Shown: positions 18,542 through 27,172 of the stretch, one piece after another
Position numbering within the stretch: the first letter of the stretch is position 1
Layout: each line of letters starts with the position of its first letter
Source: Mixta calida
GTDB lineage: Bacteria; Pseudomonadota; Gammaproteobacteria; Enterobacterales; Enterobacteriaceae
Direction: 5' to 3'
Assembly: GCF_002953215.1 (NCBI RefSeq)
Contig: NZ_CP026378.1
Span: 2,214,540-2,278,539 of the forward strand
DNA: 64,000 nt
Made by a program: the position numbers and the translations under genes
The notes under the pieces: model-generated
What the model was told of the DNA's origin: nothing
The model's database searches: none
Seen by the model: the letters and a program-made list of their open reading frames with translations, nothing else

Positions 18542-21511
18542 ATGCTGGCGCCCATCACTGATTTTAAACAGAAAATTACCCTGATTGCCGAAAGCGGCAT
18601 CCAGTTTCTTGATTTCGCTATCTGCCTGAACGACAGCCAGCCTCGCAACTTCGTGCGCCAGACGGCCAACGGCCCGCTGCTGCGCGTGATGCCGGACGCC
18701 GCCAGCGGCCGCTTTCTGCTGCCGCAGGAGAACGGCGCGGCGCCCGAAGTGGTGAAGCCGGAGTGCTCCACCACGCTGGCGCAGTCGCTCGAGCTGCTGG
18801 CGGGCCTCTGGCTGCCGCTGCCGATCCTGCGCTGCGCCCCGCCGCGTCAGTTTATCGGCGGCCCGGAAAACTGGGCGCGCCTGCAGGTCGTGGCGCTGGA
18901 TAAGCCTGACGCGGAAGGCAATACGCACCGCGTAATTCTGGCATTCGATACGCAAACCTGTACCGACGAGAGCGATGAGGCGCATTTAATGCTGACGCCT
19001 GACGACGCCAACAACGGCGTCGGCTTCGCGCTGGCCTGGCATAACTATGAGCTGGGCGAATTCCTCGATCTCACCTGGGTTGACGGCTGGCTGCGCGAAG
19101 TCTTTACCCAGCGCGCCGCCGAGCAGGAAGCACGTCACGCCCACGAAATCAAAATGGCGCTGCGCGAGTTTGAATATCAGGCGCACTATCTCAACCTGCT
19201 GGAGCTGCTGGGCACCCAGCTGGCGCTGACCGATATTCGCGTGCTGACCGCTACCCTGCAAGAGCCGGTAGTGAATGTCGATCTGATCCTCGACGTCGGC
19301 AACTCCCATACCTGCGGCATTCTGGTGGAAGATCACCCTGACGAAGTCAACGGCCTGAAGCAGACCTATGAGTTACAGCTGCGTGACCTTACTCAGCCGC
19401 ACCACATCTACAATGAGATGTTCGACAGCCGCGTCGAGTTCGCCGAAGCAAGCTTTGGTAAAAAGAACTTTTCCGTCGAAAGCGGCCGTGACGACGCCTT
19501 CGTCTGGCCGTCTCTGACGCGCGTAGGGCGCGAAGCGAGCCGGATGGCGTTGCAGCGCGCCGGCACTGAAGGCGCCACCGGCATCTCCAGCCCGCGCCGC
19601 TACTTGTGGGACGAGGCGCGCTACGCCGCCGGCTGGCGCTTTAACCGCGCCGACCGCGTCGAGCCGCAGGCGATCGCCGAACCCCTGATGACCCTGATTA
19701 ACGATGAGGGCGAACCGCTGTGGCAAGTCGAGGAAGATGAGCGCCTGCCGGTTTTCTCCGCCCACTACAGCCGCAGCTCGCTGATGACCTTCATGCTCAG
19801 CGAACTGCTGGCGCAGGCGATGATGCAGATGAACAGCGCCGCCCAGCGGCAGAAAATGCCGCACAGCTACGCGCCGCGTCAGCTGCGTCATATAATTCTT
19901 ACCCTGCCTTCGGCGATGCCGAAACCGGAGCGGGAGATTTTCCGCCGCCGCATGCAGGACGCCATCGCGCTGGTGTGGAAAGCGATGGGCTGGCATCCGG
20001 CCGACGCCGGTTTCGAGCGTGACAGCGACAAAGCGCTGAGCGCCCGTCCGGTGCCCGACGTGCAGATGGAGTGGGATGAAGCGACCTGTGGCCAGATGGT
20101 TTATCTGTTCAACGAAACTCAGGTGAATTTCGCCGGACGCGCCGAAGCTTTCTTCGCCAGCATGGCGCGCCCCGACCGCTTGCGCGACGCCAACGAACCG
20201 GCGGGCAAAACGCTGCGCATCGCCTCGATCGATATCGGCGGCGGCACCACCGACCTGGCGATCACCCACTATGCGCTGGACGACGGCCAGGGTAACAACG
20301 TGAAAATCAATCCGCGCCTGCTGTTCCGCGAAGGCTTCAAGGTGGCGGGCGACGACATTCTGCTGGATGTGATTCAGCTCTACGTGCTGCCGGCGCTGAA
20401 CGCTGCGCTGAAACAGGCGGGCCTGGCGAATCCCGACAGCCTGCTGGACAAGCTGTTCGGCTACGACGGTCGCATGGACGGCTTCTCCACGCTGCGCCAG
20501 CAGGCGACGCTCCAGCTGTTTATTCCGCTGGCGCAGGCGGTGCTGGAGCGCTATGAAAACTACGATCCGCTCGACGTCAGCGCGGAGATCGAAGCGCTTT
20601 ACGGCGAACTGCTGACGCAGCGTCCCGGCGCGGCGGTGCTGGACTACATCAACGGCGAGGTGCAGCGTGCGCTCGGCGGCCAGCAGAGCTTCGATATTTT
20701 GCAGGTGCCGATGGTGGTCAGCCTGAGCCAGCTGCACGGCGAATTCCTCTCGCACCGTATGGCGATCGTGCCGGCGCTGCGTTCGATGGCGGAAGTGGTG
20801 TCGCTCTACAGCTGCGACGTGCTGCTGCTGACCGGCCGCCCGTCGCGCTTCCCCGGCGTGCAGGCGCTGTTCCGTCATCTGCAACCGCTGCCGGGCAGCC
20901 GTATTCTGTCGCTGGAGGGCTACCACACCAGCGACTGGTATCCGTTTAATAAAATGGGCCGCATCGATAACCCGAAATCGACCGCCGCCGTTGGGGCGAT
21001 GCTCTGCCTGCTGGCGCTCGATTTACGGCTGTCGAGCTTCTGGTTCAAGGCGGGCGATTTCCAGCCCTACTCGACGATCCGCTATCTCGGCATGCTGGAC
21101 GACAACCATGCGCTGACCGGCGATAACGTCTGCTACAGCGAAATCGATCTGGACGATCCGAACTGGACGCCGGACCGTAAAAGCAGTTTCCAGATCCGCG
21201 GCAACGTTTGTCTCGGCTTCCGGCAGCTGGATAACGACCGCTGGCTGGCGTCGCCGCTCTACAGCCTGACCATCAACGACGCGCAGCTGGCGCGCAAGAT
21301 CGCGGGCGACAGCGTGCTGCGCGTGAAGCTGGCGGTAGAGCAAGGCGCACAGTCCGGCTCGCCGGAGCGCTTTGTGCTGGCCGACGCGCGTCTCGATGAT
21401 GGTACGCGCGTGCCGTTATCGCAGCTTAGCCTTAAACTGAATACATTGTCCGCGAGCGGCAATGCCAATGCCCAATACTGGATTGACAGCGGGAGCGTAT
21501 TTAAGAAATGA
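18542..21511 (+). CDS. srfB: SrfB-family protein, actin/Hsp70-like ATPase fold
   Basis: 989 residues, cytoplasmic. Three motifs of the actin/Hsp70/sugar-kinase fold are visible in order. Phosphate-1 is LILDVGNSHTCGILVE at about 250-265. Phosphate-2 is IASIDIGGGTTDLAI at about 559-573. The adenosine motif is VLLLTGRPSRFPGVQALF at about 758-776. Between them is a large insertion with conserved SRSSLMTFMLSELLAQAM. Nucleotide binding is therefore likely. The N-terminal 240 residues have no recognised fold. It follows srfA by two bases and overlaps srfC by four (ATGA), so the three proteins are made together and probably form a complex. Confidence 0.9.
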   Translation: MLAPITDFKQKITLIAESGIQFLDFAICLNDSQPRNFVRQTANGPLLRVMPDAASGRFLLPQENGAAPEVVKPECSTTLAQSLELLAGLWLPLPILRCAPPRQFIGGPENWARLQVVALDKPDAEGNTHRVILAFDTQTCTDESDEAHLMLTPDDANNGVGFALAWHNYELGEFLDLTWVDGWLREVFTQRAAEQEARHAHEIKMALREFEYQAHYLNLLELLGTQLALTDIRVLTATLQEPVVNVDLILDVGNSHTCGILVEDHPDEVNGLKQTYELQLRDLTQPHHIYNEMFDSRVEFAEASFGKKNFSVESGRDDAFVWPSLTRVGREASRMALQRAGTEGATGISSPRRYLWDEARYAAGWRFNRADRVEPQAIAEPLMTLINDEGEPLWQVEEDERLPVFSAHYSRSSLMTFMLSELLAQAMMQMNSAAQRQKMPHSYAPRQLRHIILTLPSAMPKPEREIFRRRMQDAIALVWKAMGWHPADAGFERDSDKALSARPVPDVQMEWDEATCGQMVYLFNETQVNFAGRAEAFFASMARPDRLRDANEPAGKTLRIASIDIGGGTTDLAITHYALDDGQGNNVKINPRLLFREGFKVAGDDILLDVIQLYVLPALNAALKQAGLANPDSLLDKLFGYDGRMDGFSTLRQQATLQLFIPLAQAVLERYENYDPLDVSAEIEALYGELLTQRPGAAVLDYINGEVQRALGGQQSFDILQVPMVVSLSQLHGEFLSHRMAIVPALRSMAEVVSLYSCDVLLLTGRPSRFPGVQALFRHLQPLPGSRILSLEGYHTSDWYPFNKMGRIDNPKSTAAVGAMLCLLALDLRLSSFWFKAGDFQPYSTIRYLGMLDDNHALTGDNVCYSEIDLDDPNWTPDRKSSFQIRGNVCLGFRQLDNDRWLASPLYSLTINDAQLARKIAGDSVLRVKLAVEQGAQSGSPERFVLADARLDDGTRVPLSQLSLKLNTLSASGNANAQYWIDSGSVFKK

Positions 21512-23931
21512 AAGCCGTTACGCTGAATCAGCAGGCCTCGCCCTTCAGCCAGCAGGTTGAGGAAATGAACAGCGGCATCGATCGGGCGTTAGCCTGGATC
21601 GATAGCCAGCGCACGCACTCATCGCGTCTCGATATGGAAGCGGATGGCCTGAAACTTTCTTTGCGTCGCGGTAAATATCAGCTGCGCCAGATGCAGCGCG
21701 CGCAGCCCGGCGAAAGCACCATCGGCTTTTACGGCCTTTCGCAGGCGGGGAAAGCGTCGCTGTTGCAGGCGCTGGTCGGCGATGCACAGGGCCGCCTGAC
21801 CACGCAGCTGGCGGGCAAAGCGATCGACTACCTCACCCATATCAATCCCGGCAATCAGGATTACGGCATGGCGACCCGCTTCAGTCATGTACGCGACGTG
21901 GAAGACGCCGTCAGGCCGCTTTCGCTGACGCTGCTGAGCGAAGCGGAAATGACGCGTATGGTGCTGATGGCCTTTCTGCAACAGCCGAAAGGCGACAGCG
22001 AGGCGAAAATTCTGGAGGCGCGGCTGGAGCATTTGCAGCGCCTGCGCCAGCCGCAGCCGGTCAGCGGCTTCGCCAGCGATGAGCTGGTGGCGCTGTGGGA
22101 CTTCAGCCGTCGCCAGGACAGCGGGCGCATGGCGCTGCTGAACCGTCATTTTTGGCCGCAGGCGTGCGAACTCGCCCCCTGGCTGAGCGTGGACGACCGC
22201 GCCCAGCTGTTTGCGCTGCTGTGGAATGATGATGAGACGCTGACCGCGCTCTGGCGTCAGCTGGCGCATACGCTGCACGCGCTGCATCATGCGCCGCGTG
22301 TTCAGGCGCCGCTCTCGCTGTTGGTGGATGAATCGTTGCTGCCCGCAGAGCTGCTGTTCAGCAACGCGGCGGCCACGCTGAACGGCGCGCAGGAGCGCCT
22401 GGTGGAAGTGGCGCCCTGCGTCGCCGATCGCGCCGTGCGCCCGGTGGCGCTCTCGCTGGCGGAATTGCAGCTGCTGACGCTGGAGGTGCTGATCCCGCTG
22501 TCGACGCCGCCGCGCCAGGCGCTGTTCGACCTGGTCGAAGCGGTGGATATTCCCGGCTACGGCGCCGCGCTGGATGAAGACGCGCGCTATGAACAGGCGC
22601 AGGCGGCGAGCCGTCATCCGCTGGCGGCGCGCCTGATGCGTGCCCGTCGCGCGCTGTTTCTGGAGTTTTACGGCGAGCGCCAGGGGCTGGATCGCCTGCT
22701 GGTCTGCACCGCCGCCAGCGAACGTCAGGACGCCAGTCTGGTGGGCCGCATGCTGACCCAGTGGCTGAAAACCATGCAGCGCGGCGACGGCGATAAACTG
22801 AAAGCGCAGAAACCGGTGTTGATCTGGGCGGTCACCCGCTTCGATGGCCGCTATCTGCAGAAAGTGAATATCGATGAAGCGGTGCAGCGACGGACCGGCG
22901 TTGCTGGCAGCGACTGGGGATCTATGCTGGCGCAGGATGCAGGCGGCATCGAACGTATGGCCGTGTGGCTGCAGGCGGAGGTGAGACAGCAGGATCGCCT
23001 GACGCGTCTGAAAGAGGGTTTACAGCGCCTGCGTCTGGAGCTGGGCGATCGCCTGCTGGCCAACTGGGCGCAGCCGATGAACGATGTACAGCAAAAGCAG
23101 CAGATCGCCGACAACCTGCTGAAGGCGCTGCAAACCCGCACCGGTCTGCATGGCGAGCTGCTGGAGCGGCTACAGCCTTCGCGCGAGCAGCTGCGCGCCA
23201 TCTATCTGCTGCCGCAACAGCAGCAGCTGGCCGCCGCTGGCGCGCAGCACGCGCCCGCCGCGCCGAATCTGCCCAGCAGCCATTTCGGCATCGGTTTCGA
23301 ATTCGATCTGTTCAGCAGCCAGCCTGCCCCGACGCTGGCCAGCGACGCTGAAGAAGCGGCGCCCGACAGCGACAGCCTGTTCGCCCATAACGTACAGCGC
23401 TACTGGATACATCATCTGCGCAGCCTGCCAGATAACGACGGCCTGCTCTCGCTACTCGGCGTCAGCAAAAGCACGTTGCAGATGCTGGTCGAGGAACTGA
23501 TCACCGCCAGCTTCCGTCTGGATGTCGCTGGCAGCCTGCTGCGCACGTTGACCGAACATGAAGCGGCGAACGCGCCGCGCGAAGGGAAAGTAGACAGGCA
23601 GGTGTCGCGCGCGCTGACGGTGCTGGGTGATTTCGTCGCCTGGCTCGGCTTTCTGAAGCGCGACGCAGCGGAACGTCCCGACAGCCGCGTCAACCGCGGC
23701 CATAAGATTTTCGCGCAGCCGCAGACGCCCGCTGTCAGCTTCGGCGCGTCGCAGCGTTTGACGCGCCTTTCCGCCGCGCCAGCCAATACCACCGCGTTTT
23801 ATATTTATGACTGGCTGGTTGGGCTGAACACCCTGATCGTGGAAAACAACGGCTATGCGGGCGGCAGCGATATCGACGACGACGCGCGCCAGCCTTTGCA
23901 GCAGGCGCTGAAATTGATTCAGTCCTGTTGA
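21508..23931 (+). CDS. srfC: SrfC-family protein, large P-loop GTPase-like (putative virulence effector)
   Basis: 807 residues. A P-loop near the N-terminus reads FYGLSQAGKASLLQAL (about 73-88), a G3-like motif is AVDIPGYG (about 345-352) and a G4-like segment is WAVTRFDGRY (about 439-448). The order and spacing, with long helical C-terminal parts, recall large dynamin-like or septin-like GTPases. The residue after the P-loop Lys is Ala and not the usual Ser/Thr. The start ATG overlaps the srfB stop. Members are annotated as putative virulence factor or effector; the true activity is not established. Confidence 0.85.
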   Translation: MKAVTLNQQASPFSQQVEEMNSGIDRALAWIDSQRTHSSRLDMEADGLKLSLRRGKYQLRQMQRAQPGESTIGFYGLSQAGKASLLQALVGDAQGRLTTQLAGKAIDYLTHINPGNQDYGMATRFSHVRDVEDAVRPLSLTLLSEAEMTRMVLMAFLQQPKGDSEAKILEARLEHLQRLRQPQPVSGFASDELVALWDFSRRQDSGRMALLNRHFWPQACELAPWLSVDDRAQLFALLWNDDETLTALWRQLAHTLHALHHAPRVQAPLSLLVDESLLPAELLFSNAAATLNGAQERLVEVAPCVADRAVRPVALSLAELQLLTLEVLIPLSTPPRQALFDLVEAVDIPGYGAALDEDARYEQAQAASRHPLAARLMRARRALFLEFYGERQGLDRLLVCTAASERQDASLVGRMLTQWLKTMQRGDGDKLKAQKPVLIWAVTRFDGRYLQKVNIDEAVQRRTGVAGSDWGSMLAQDAGGIERMAVWLQAEVRQQDRLTRLKEGLQRLRLELGDRLLANWAQPMNDVQQKQQIADNLLKALQTRTGLHGELLERLQPSREQLRAIYLLPQQQQLAAAGAQHAPAAPNLPSSHFGIGFEFDLFSSQPAPTLASDAEEAAPDSDSLFAHNVQRYWIHHLRSLPDNDGLLSLLGVSKSTLQMLVEELITASFRLDVAGSLLRTLTEHEAANAPREGKVDRQVSRALTVLGDFVAWLGFLKRDAAERPDSRVNRGHKIFAQPQTPAVSFGASQRLTRLSAAPANTTAFYIYDWLVGLNTLIVENNGYAGGSDIDDDARQPLQQALKLIQSC

Positions 23932-24030
23932 TTCAGTCCTGATGTTACCGCGCCCGGCGGCAAGGCGGGCGCTGACCTGTTCAGCCGGGCGGCTTACGCG
24001 CCCGGCCTCGCTTCATTCCTCGCCATCTTT

Positions 24031-24300
24031 TCAGCAATAATGCAGCGCAAGCTCGCCCTGCAACGCCCGCTGCGCCTCTTCCAGCAGAGCAAAAATCGCT
24101 GCCAGCTCGCCGCACCGGTCGGGCGCAGGCGCATGGCACAGCACGATGCGCGCGGGCAACGCCATTTCGCCGGTCAGCGCGTCCCACAGCGCGTCAAGGT
24201 TGGCGCCGAAATGGGCGCCCACACCGCTCTGTTCCGCAAAGCAGCGGTAAAATTCGGCACGGCTGGCTATCGTTGAAAAATCAAAGCGCATCTCCAGCAC
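24031..24300 (-). CDS. Barstar-family RNase inhibitor (YhcO-like)
   Basis: 89 residues, the barstar size. The pattern FDFSTIASRAEFYRCFAEQSG, then FGANLDALWDALTGE and the C-terminal LLEEAQRALQGELALHYC, follows the barstar alpha/beta fold. Asp in the NLDALWD helix corresponds to the inhibitor residues that plug the barnase active site. The gene starts three bases after the barnase gene stops, on the same strand, so enzyme and inhibitor are made as a pair. It stays in the cytoplasm and protects the cell before RNase export. Confidence 0.92.
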   Translation of the reverse strand: MLEMRFDFSTIASRAEFYRCFAEQSGVGAHFGANLDALWDALTGEMALPARIVLCHAPAPDRCGELAAIFALLEEAQRALQGELALHYC

Positions 24301-24303
24301 AGG

Positions 24304-24753
24304 CTACTCCAGACGTTGAAACGTGCGGTAATGATCGGTAGTCAAATAAATAAGCCCGTCGCTGGAATAAAGCAGCCGATCGCTGCGGCGGCGGCCGCAG
24401 CGGTAGTTAACGTCCGCCTCATACCAGCTGCGTCCGGCGCGCGCAGGCAACCCGCCTTCGCGATTTGAAAAGCGATCGCCGCCGATGGCGCGGCCCGGCA
24501 GCATCTGGCAGAGGTTGCCCTTTGACGGCTCCCAGCCCTGACGGCGCGCCTGCGCTTTGGTCAGATAGTAGTCCGGCAGCCGCTGATGCTGACGCAGATA
24601 GTCTGCGACCTGCCGATCGTCGGTCAGTGCGCTGATATCGTTTTTCGCCACCGCCGCAGGCGTGGCGGCCTGATGCGCGTTAAAGTGGGGACGCAGGCCG
24701 ATAAAGGCGGCGGCCAGTACGAAAATCAGGCCGACCCAGAGTTTTTTAGACAT
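24304..24753 (-). CDS. Secreted or membrane-anchored barnase-family ribonuclease
   Basis: 149 residues. An N-terminal hydrophobic segment (about 5-20) acts as signal or anchor; the RNase domain (about 45-148) aligns with Bacillus barnase along its length. Catalytic residues are kept: Glu112 in WYEAD (barnase Glu73), Arg122/Arg126 in RRRSDR (Arg83/Arg87), His141 in TTDHYRTF (His102) and Lys66 (Lys27). Two cysteines not present in barnase (82 and 119) could form a disulfide outside the cytoplasm. The start is ATG 24753; a TTG three codons upstream is also in frame. Confidence 0.93.
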   Translation of the reverse strand: MSKKLWVGLIFVLAAAFIGLRPHFNAHQAATPAAVAKNDISALTDDRQVADYLRQHQRLPDYYLTKAQARRQGWEPSKGNLCQMLPGRAIGGDRFSNREGGLPARAGRSWYEADVNYRCGRRRSDRLLYSSDGLIYLTTDHYRTFQRLE

Positions 24754-24801
24754 AGTTTTCAACAGCTAAATAACGAGACGGTCACTATAGCAGCCTCATG
24801 G

Positions 24802-26157
24802 TCAGACCGAAACGTCCGGCGCGTCGTCGCACTCCCGTTTCACAATAAGCTGTGGATGCCAGCCCGGCGGCAGCGGTTCAGGACGGCGGATCTGCACTTC
24901 GCTCAGGCTTAATGCCGTGACGCCGCAGGCGTAAAAGCCCGGCATGCCGCCGGGCCAGGGCTCCACGCCCCAGGGACGCTGGGTGGCGGGATTGATGGCG
25001 TACGCATTGTCTAATCCCATGCCGCCCGGATTAGCCTGATTACAGGGCGGACGAATGTCATACCAGCCCTGCTCCGGGTGGACGCAGTTAAGCTGATCGA
25101 TCAGCAGATGGCTGAAGCTGATATGGTGCAGCGCGCCGGGAATTTCGCAGTGCAGATTGATCGCGCCCTGCATGGTGCCGGTCAGATGGCTGAACGCCAC
25201 CCAGGCGATTTCGCCGGGCGCGACGTCAGGATGGCGCGGACGCACGGAGATAAATACCGGATCGGCCTTTCCCCAGTGCACCGGCGGTCCATAAATGCAG
25301 TTAAAGGTGATGTGGCTGAAGGCGAGCCGCCGGAAGTGGCCGCCGTCGCGGCTCAGCAGGCCGATGCCGCGGTTGGAGTCAAGGATAGTGCAGCCGGTTA
25401 CGACCACGTCTTCAATATCATCATGGGTTTCCGTGCCGATCTTCAGCGCGCAGCTATTGGAGCGCAGAATGGTGCCGGTCACGGTGATATGTGTCGCCGG
25501 ACCGCGCAGCGGCGCGGGCTTGTACGTGGTTTTGATGCAGATACCGTCATCGGCGGCGCTGAAATAGCTGTCGCTGATATGTACGTAACGGCAGCTGTCG
25601 ATATCCAGCGCGTCGGTATTGGCCATGGTGAGATCGTTATCGATGCACAAACGGCTGATGCGCACCTGCTCGCAGCTCACCAGATGCACCGTCCACATCG
25701 GCGCCTGCTCGATGGTAAAATCCTGCAATGTGATCTGACGACACGCTTCCAGCACCAGTATGCGCGGCCGCTCCGGCAGCGGCAGCCGGTAACCCTGATT
25801 GTCCGCCTCGGCGGCGAACCAGGCGGCGGCGTTGCCGTCGATGCGCCCTTTTCCTTCAATGGTGATGTTTTTTTTGTGGCTGGCGTAAAGCAGCACGCGC
25901 GATGAACATTCCGCCTGGCTTTGCGCTTGATGGGTGTAATCTTCCGGTCGACTACTGGCGATCAGCGTGGCGCCTGCGGCAAGGTGCAGCGTCAGGTTAG
26001 CCGGGAGCGCCAGCGAACCGATCAGATAAGGTCCGGGAGGGATATAAAGCATGCCGCCGCCGCGTGAGGCAACATCGTCGAGCGCACGTTGAAAACAGAG
26101 AGTATCGGGGGTTTCGCCATCCGCAGCGGGATGATAGTCGTCCAGGGAGATAAGCAT
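24802..26157 (-). CDS. Glycoside hydrolase family 28 (polygalacturonase-like), cytoplasmic
   Basis: 451 residues, a right-handed beta-helix enzyme. GH28 catalytic motifs: NTDALDIDS (about 180-188, normal N-T-D) and SAADDGICIKT (the paired aspartates), then KIGTETHDD in the place of the usual G-H-G-containing motif. There is no signal peptide, so it would act on imported oligogalacturonides as an exo-enzyme, not as a secreted pectinase. Upstream lie a perfect CRP site and a KdgR-like box, which fits pectin catabolism. No partner transporter is adjacent. Confidence 0.88.
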   Translation of the reverse strand: MLISLDDYHPAADGETPDTLCFQRALDDVASRGGGMLYIPPGPYLIGSLALPANLTLHLAAGATLIASSRPEDYTHQAQSQAECSSRVLLYASHKKNITIEGKGRIDGNAAAWFAAEADNQGYRLPLPERPRILVLEACRQITLQDFTIEQAPMWTVHLVSCEQVRISRLCIDNDLTMANTDALDIDSCRYVHISDSYFSAADDGICIKTTYKPAPLRGPATHITVTGTILRSNSCALKIGTETHDDIEDVVVTGCTILDSNRGIGLLSRDGGHFRRLAFSHITFNCIYGPPVHWGKADPVFISVRPRHPDVAPGEIAWVAFSHLTGTMQGAINLHCEIPGALHHISFSHLLIDQLNCVHPEQGWYDIRPPCNQANPGGMGLDNAYAINPATQRPWGVEPWPGGMPGFYACGVTALSLSEVQIRRPEPLPPGWHPQLIVKRECDDAPDVSV

Positions 26158-26206
26158 TCAGTACGTCCCAGAAGAAAACGGTGCCGTTATCCCAACACAG
26201 CTTTTA

Positions 26207-26223
26207 TTGAAACGCTATTTCAA
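26207..26223. promoter_or_regulatory. KdgR-like operator upstream of the GH28 gene
   Basis: TTGAAACGCTATTTCAA, inverted TTGAAA / TTTCAA with a 5-nt spacer in an A/T context. It resembles the KdgR box (TGAAAC...TTTCA) of pectin genes and lies about 50 bases before the GH28 start. Confidence 0.5.
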
Positions 26224-26244
26224 AAAGGTGATGCCGTAAAGAAA

Positions 26245-26260
26245 TGTGAAATATTTCACA
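26245..26260. promoter_or_regulatory. Perfect CRP site upstream of the GH28 gene
   Basis: TGTGAAATATTTCACA, a perfect palindrome that matches TGTGA-N6-TCACA at all ten positions, centred about 95 bases before the GH28 start codon. Confidence 0.75.
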
Positions 26261-26264
26261 ACGC

Positions 26265-26283
26265 GGGCCGGGAAGACCGGCCC
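26265..26283 (-). terminator. GC-rich hairpin after the AraC-type gene
   Basis: GGGCCGG / CCGGCCC with a 5-nt loop, eleven bases beyond the end of the MarA/SoxS-like gene on the minus strand. There is no U-tract, so termination may be weak or Rho-assisted. Confidence 0.5.
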
Positions 26284-26293
26284 TGGCGCTTAC

Positions 26294-26647
26294 TCAGCTT
26301 TGTAATGATTTGCTGTGCTGCTGAACAACGCTGCGGCGCCATGCGCCCGGCGCTTTGCCGAACTGTCGTTTAAAGCTGCGGTTAAACGACTGCTGCGAAT
26401 CGAAACCCAGCGAAATAGCGACGTTCAGGATAGGTTCGTTGCTGGTCGTCAGGCGATCCGCTGATTTTTTCAGCTTCTGCGAACGAATGTACTCGCCCAG
26501 CGGGTAGCCGGTATGCTCTTTAAACATTCGCTGCAGATGCCATTTCGAATAGCCGGCGCGTTCGGATACCGTATCGAGATCCAGCCTGCCTTCGATATTG
26601 TTGTCAATCCAGTCGATTAAATCGTGAATAAAGGCGTCACTTCTCAT
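26294..26647 (-). CDS. AraC-family activator of the MarA/SoxS/RamA type
   Basis: 117 residues: only the two-helix-turn-helix DNA-binding domain, without a sensor domain, as in MarA, SoxS and RamA. First HTH LDTVSERAGYSKWHLQRMFK; second HTH LNVAISLGFDSQQSFNRSFK. It is a blend of MarA (WHLQRMFKE) and SoxS (IHDLIDWID), so I do not give a specific name. Such proteins are controlled by their own amount and activate efflux and stress genes at marboxes. A ribosome site (GGGAGAG) precedes ATG 26647. No repressor gene is adjacent. Confidence 0.88.
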   Translation of the reverse strand: MRSDAFIHDLIDWIDNNIEGRLDLDTVSERAGYSKWHLQRMFKEHTGYPLGEYIRSQKLKKSADRLTTSNEPILNVAISLGFDSQQSFNRSFKRQFGKAPGAWRRSVVQQHSKSLQS

Positions 26648-26894
26648 ATTTCTCTCCCGTCGCCAGGGCTAATGGTATCAGTATCAGTTGCAGTTACACT
26701 TTAACGGTGACTGAATTTACCGGAAATTGCAAATTATATTGATACATTAAATGCAGCCAGGTCGTCCGCTGAGTGTTAAAGCCCTCTTTCCTCATCAGTT
26801 AACTCTTTGTCAGTAAAGAAATAAATATTTGCACCTCAGGAATAAAGAGATTCTGCCGATACCATTGATAGGTATGAGTTGGCGGAGTACAGGT

Positions 26895-27137
26895 ATGTGG
26901 TTTGTTGTGTCTGAAGTGGAAAAAATTACCCGCAAATCGCGCGGACAACTGGAAAATGCAATGCGTTCTGGGCTGCTGGCGTGGCGCGTTTCGGAACGGG
27001 GCCAGGTTGAGATCGAACTCAACAGCGTGCTGAAGACGTTTGTTGGCGAACAGGCTGGCGCGGCGACCAGCGACGAGGTCAACCGCCGCCTGGAGCAGCA
27101 ATGGAAATGGCTATGGCATCCGCGCGTGGCGCGCTAA
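26895..27137 (+). CDS. Small putative DNA-binding protein, MerR/excisionase-like
   Basis: 80 residues beginning MWFVVSEVEKITRKSRGQL. The pattern S-E-V-E-x5-S-x-x-x-L-x-x-A-x-R-S-G-L-L, followed by RVSERGQVEI, is that of a winged helix-turn-helix of the excisionase/MerR sort; this is inference. The start is ATG 26895, with GGAG seven bases before it; longer in-frame starts lack a ribosome site. A small inverted repeat ATACC / GGTAT (26859-26875) lies just upstream and could be its operator. Confidence 0.55.
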   Translation: MWFVVSEVEKITRKSRGQLENAMRSGLLAWRVSERGQVEIELNSVLKTFVGEQAGAATSDEVNRRLEQQWKWLWHPRVAR

Positions 27138-27172
27138 CTGTCCCGTTCCGCTGCCGCAGGTTTTGCTAACTC

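Noticed and set aside
19373-20926. 517-codon open frame on the minus strand inside srfB
   Set aside because: Antisense shadow of srfB; composition biased to Arg, His and Gln; no ribosome site or domain.
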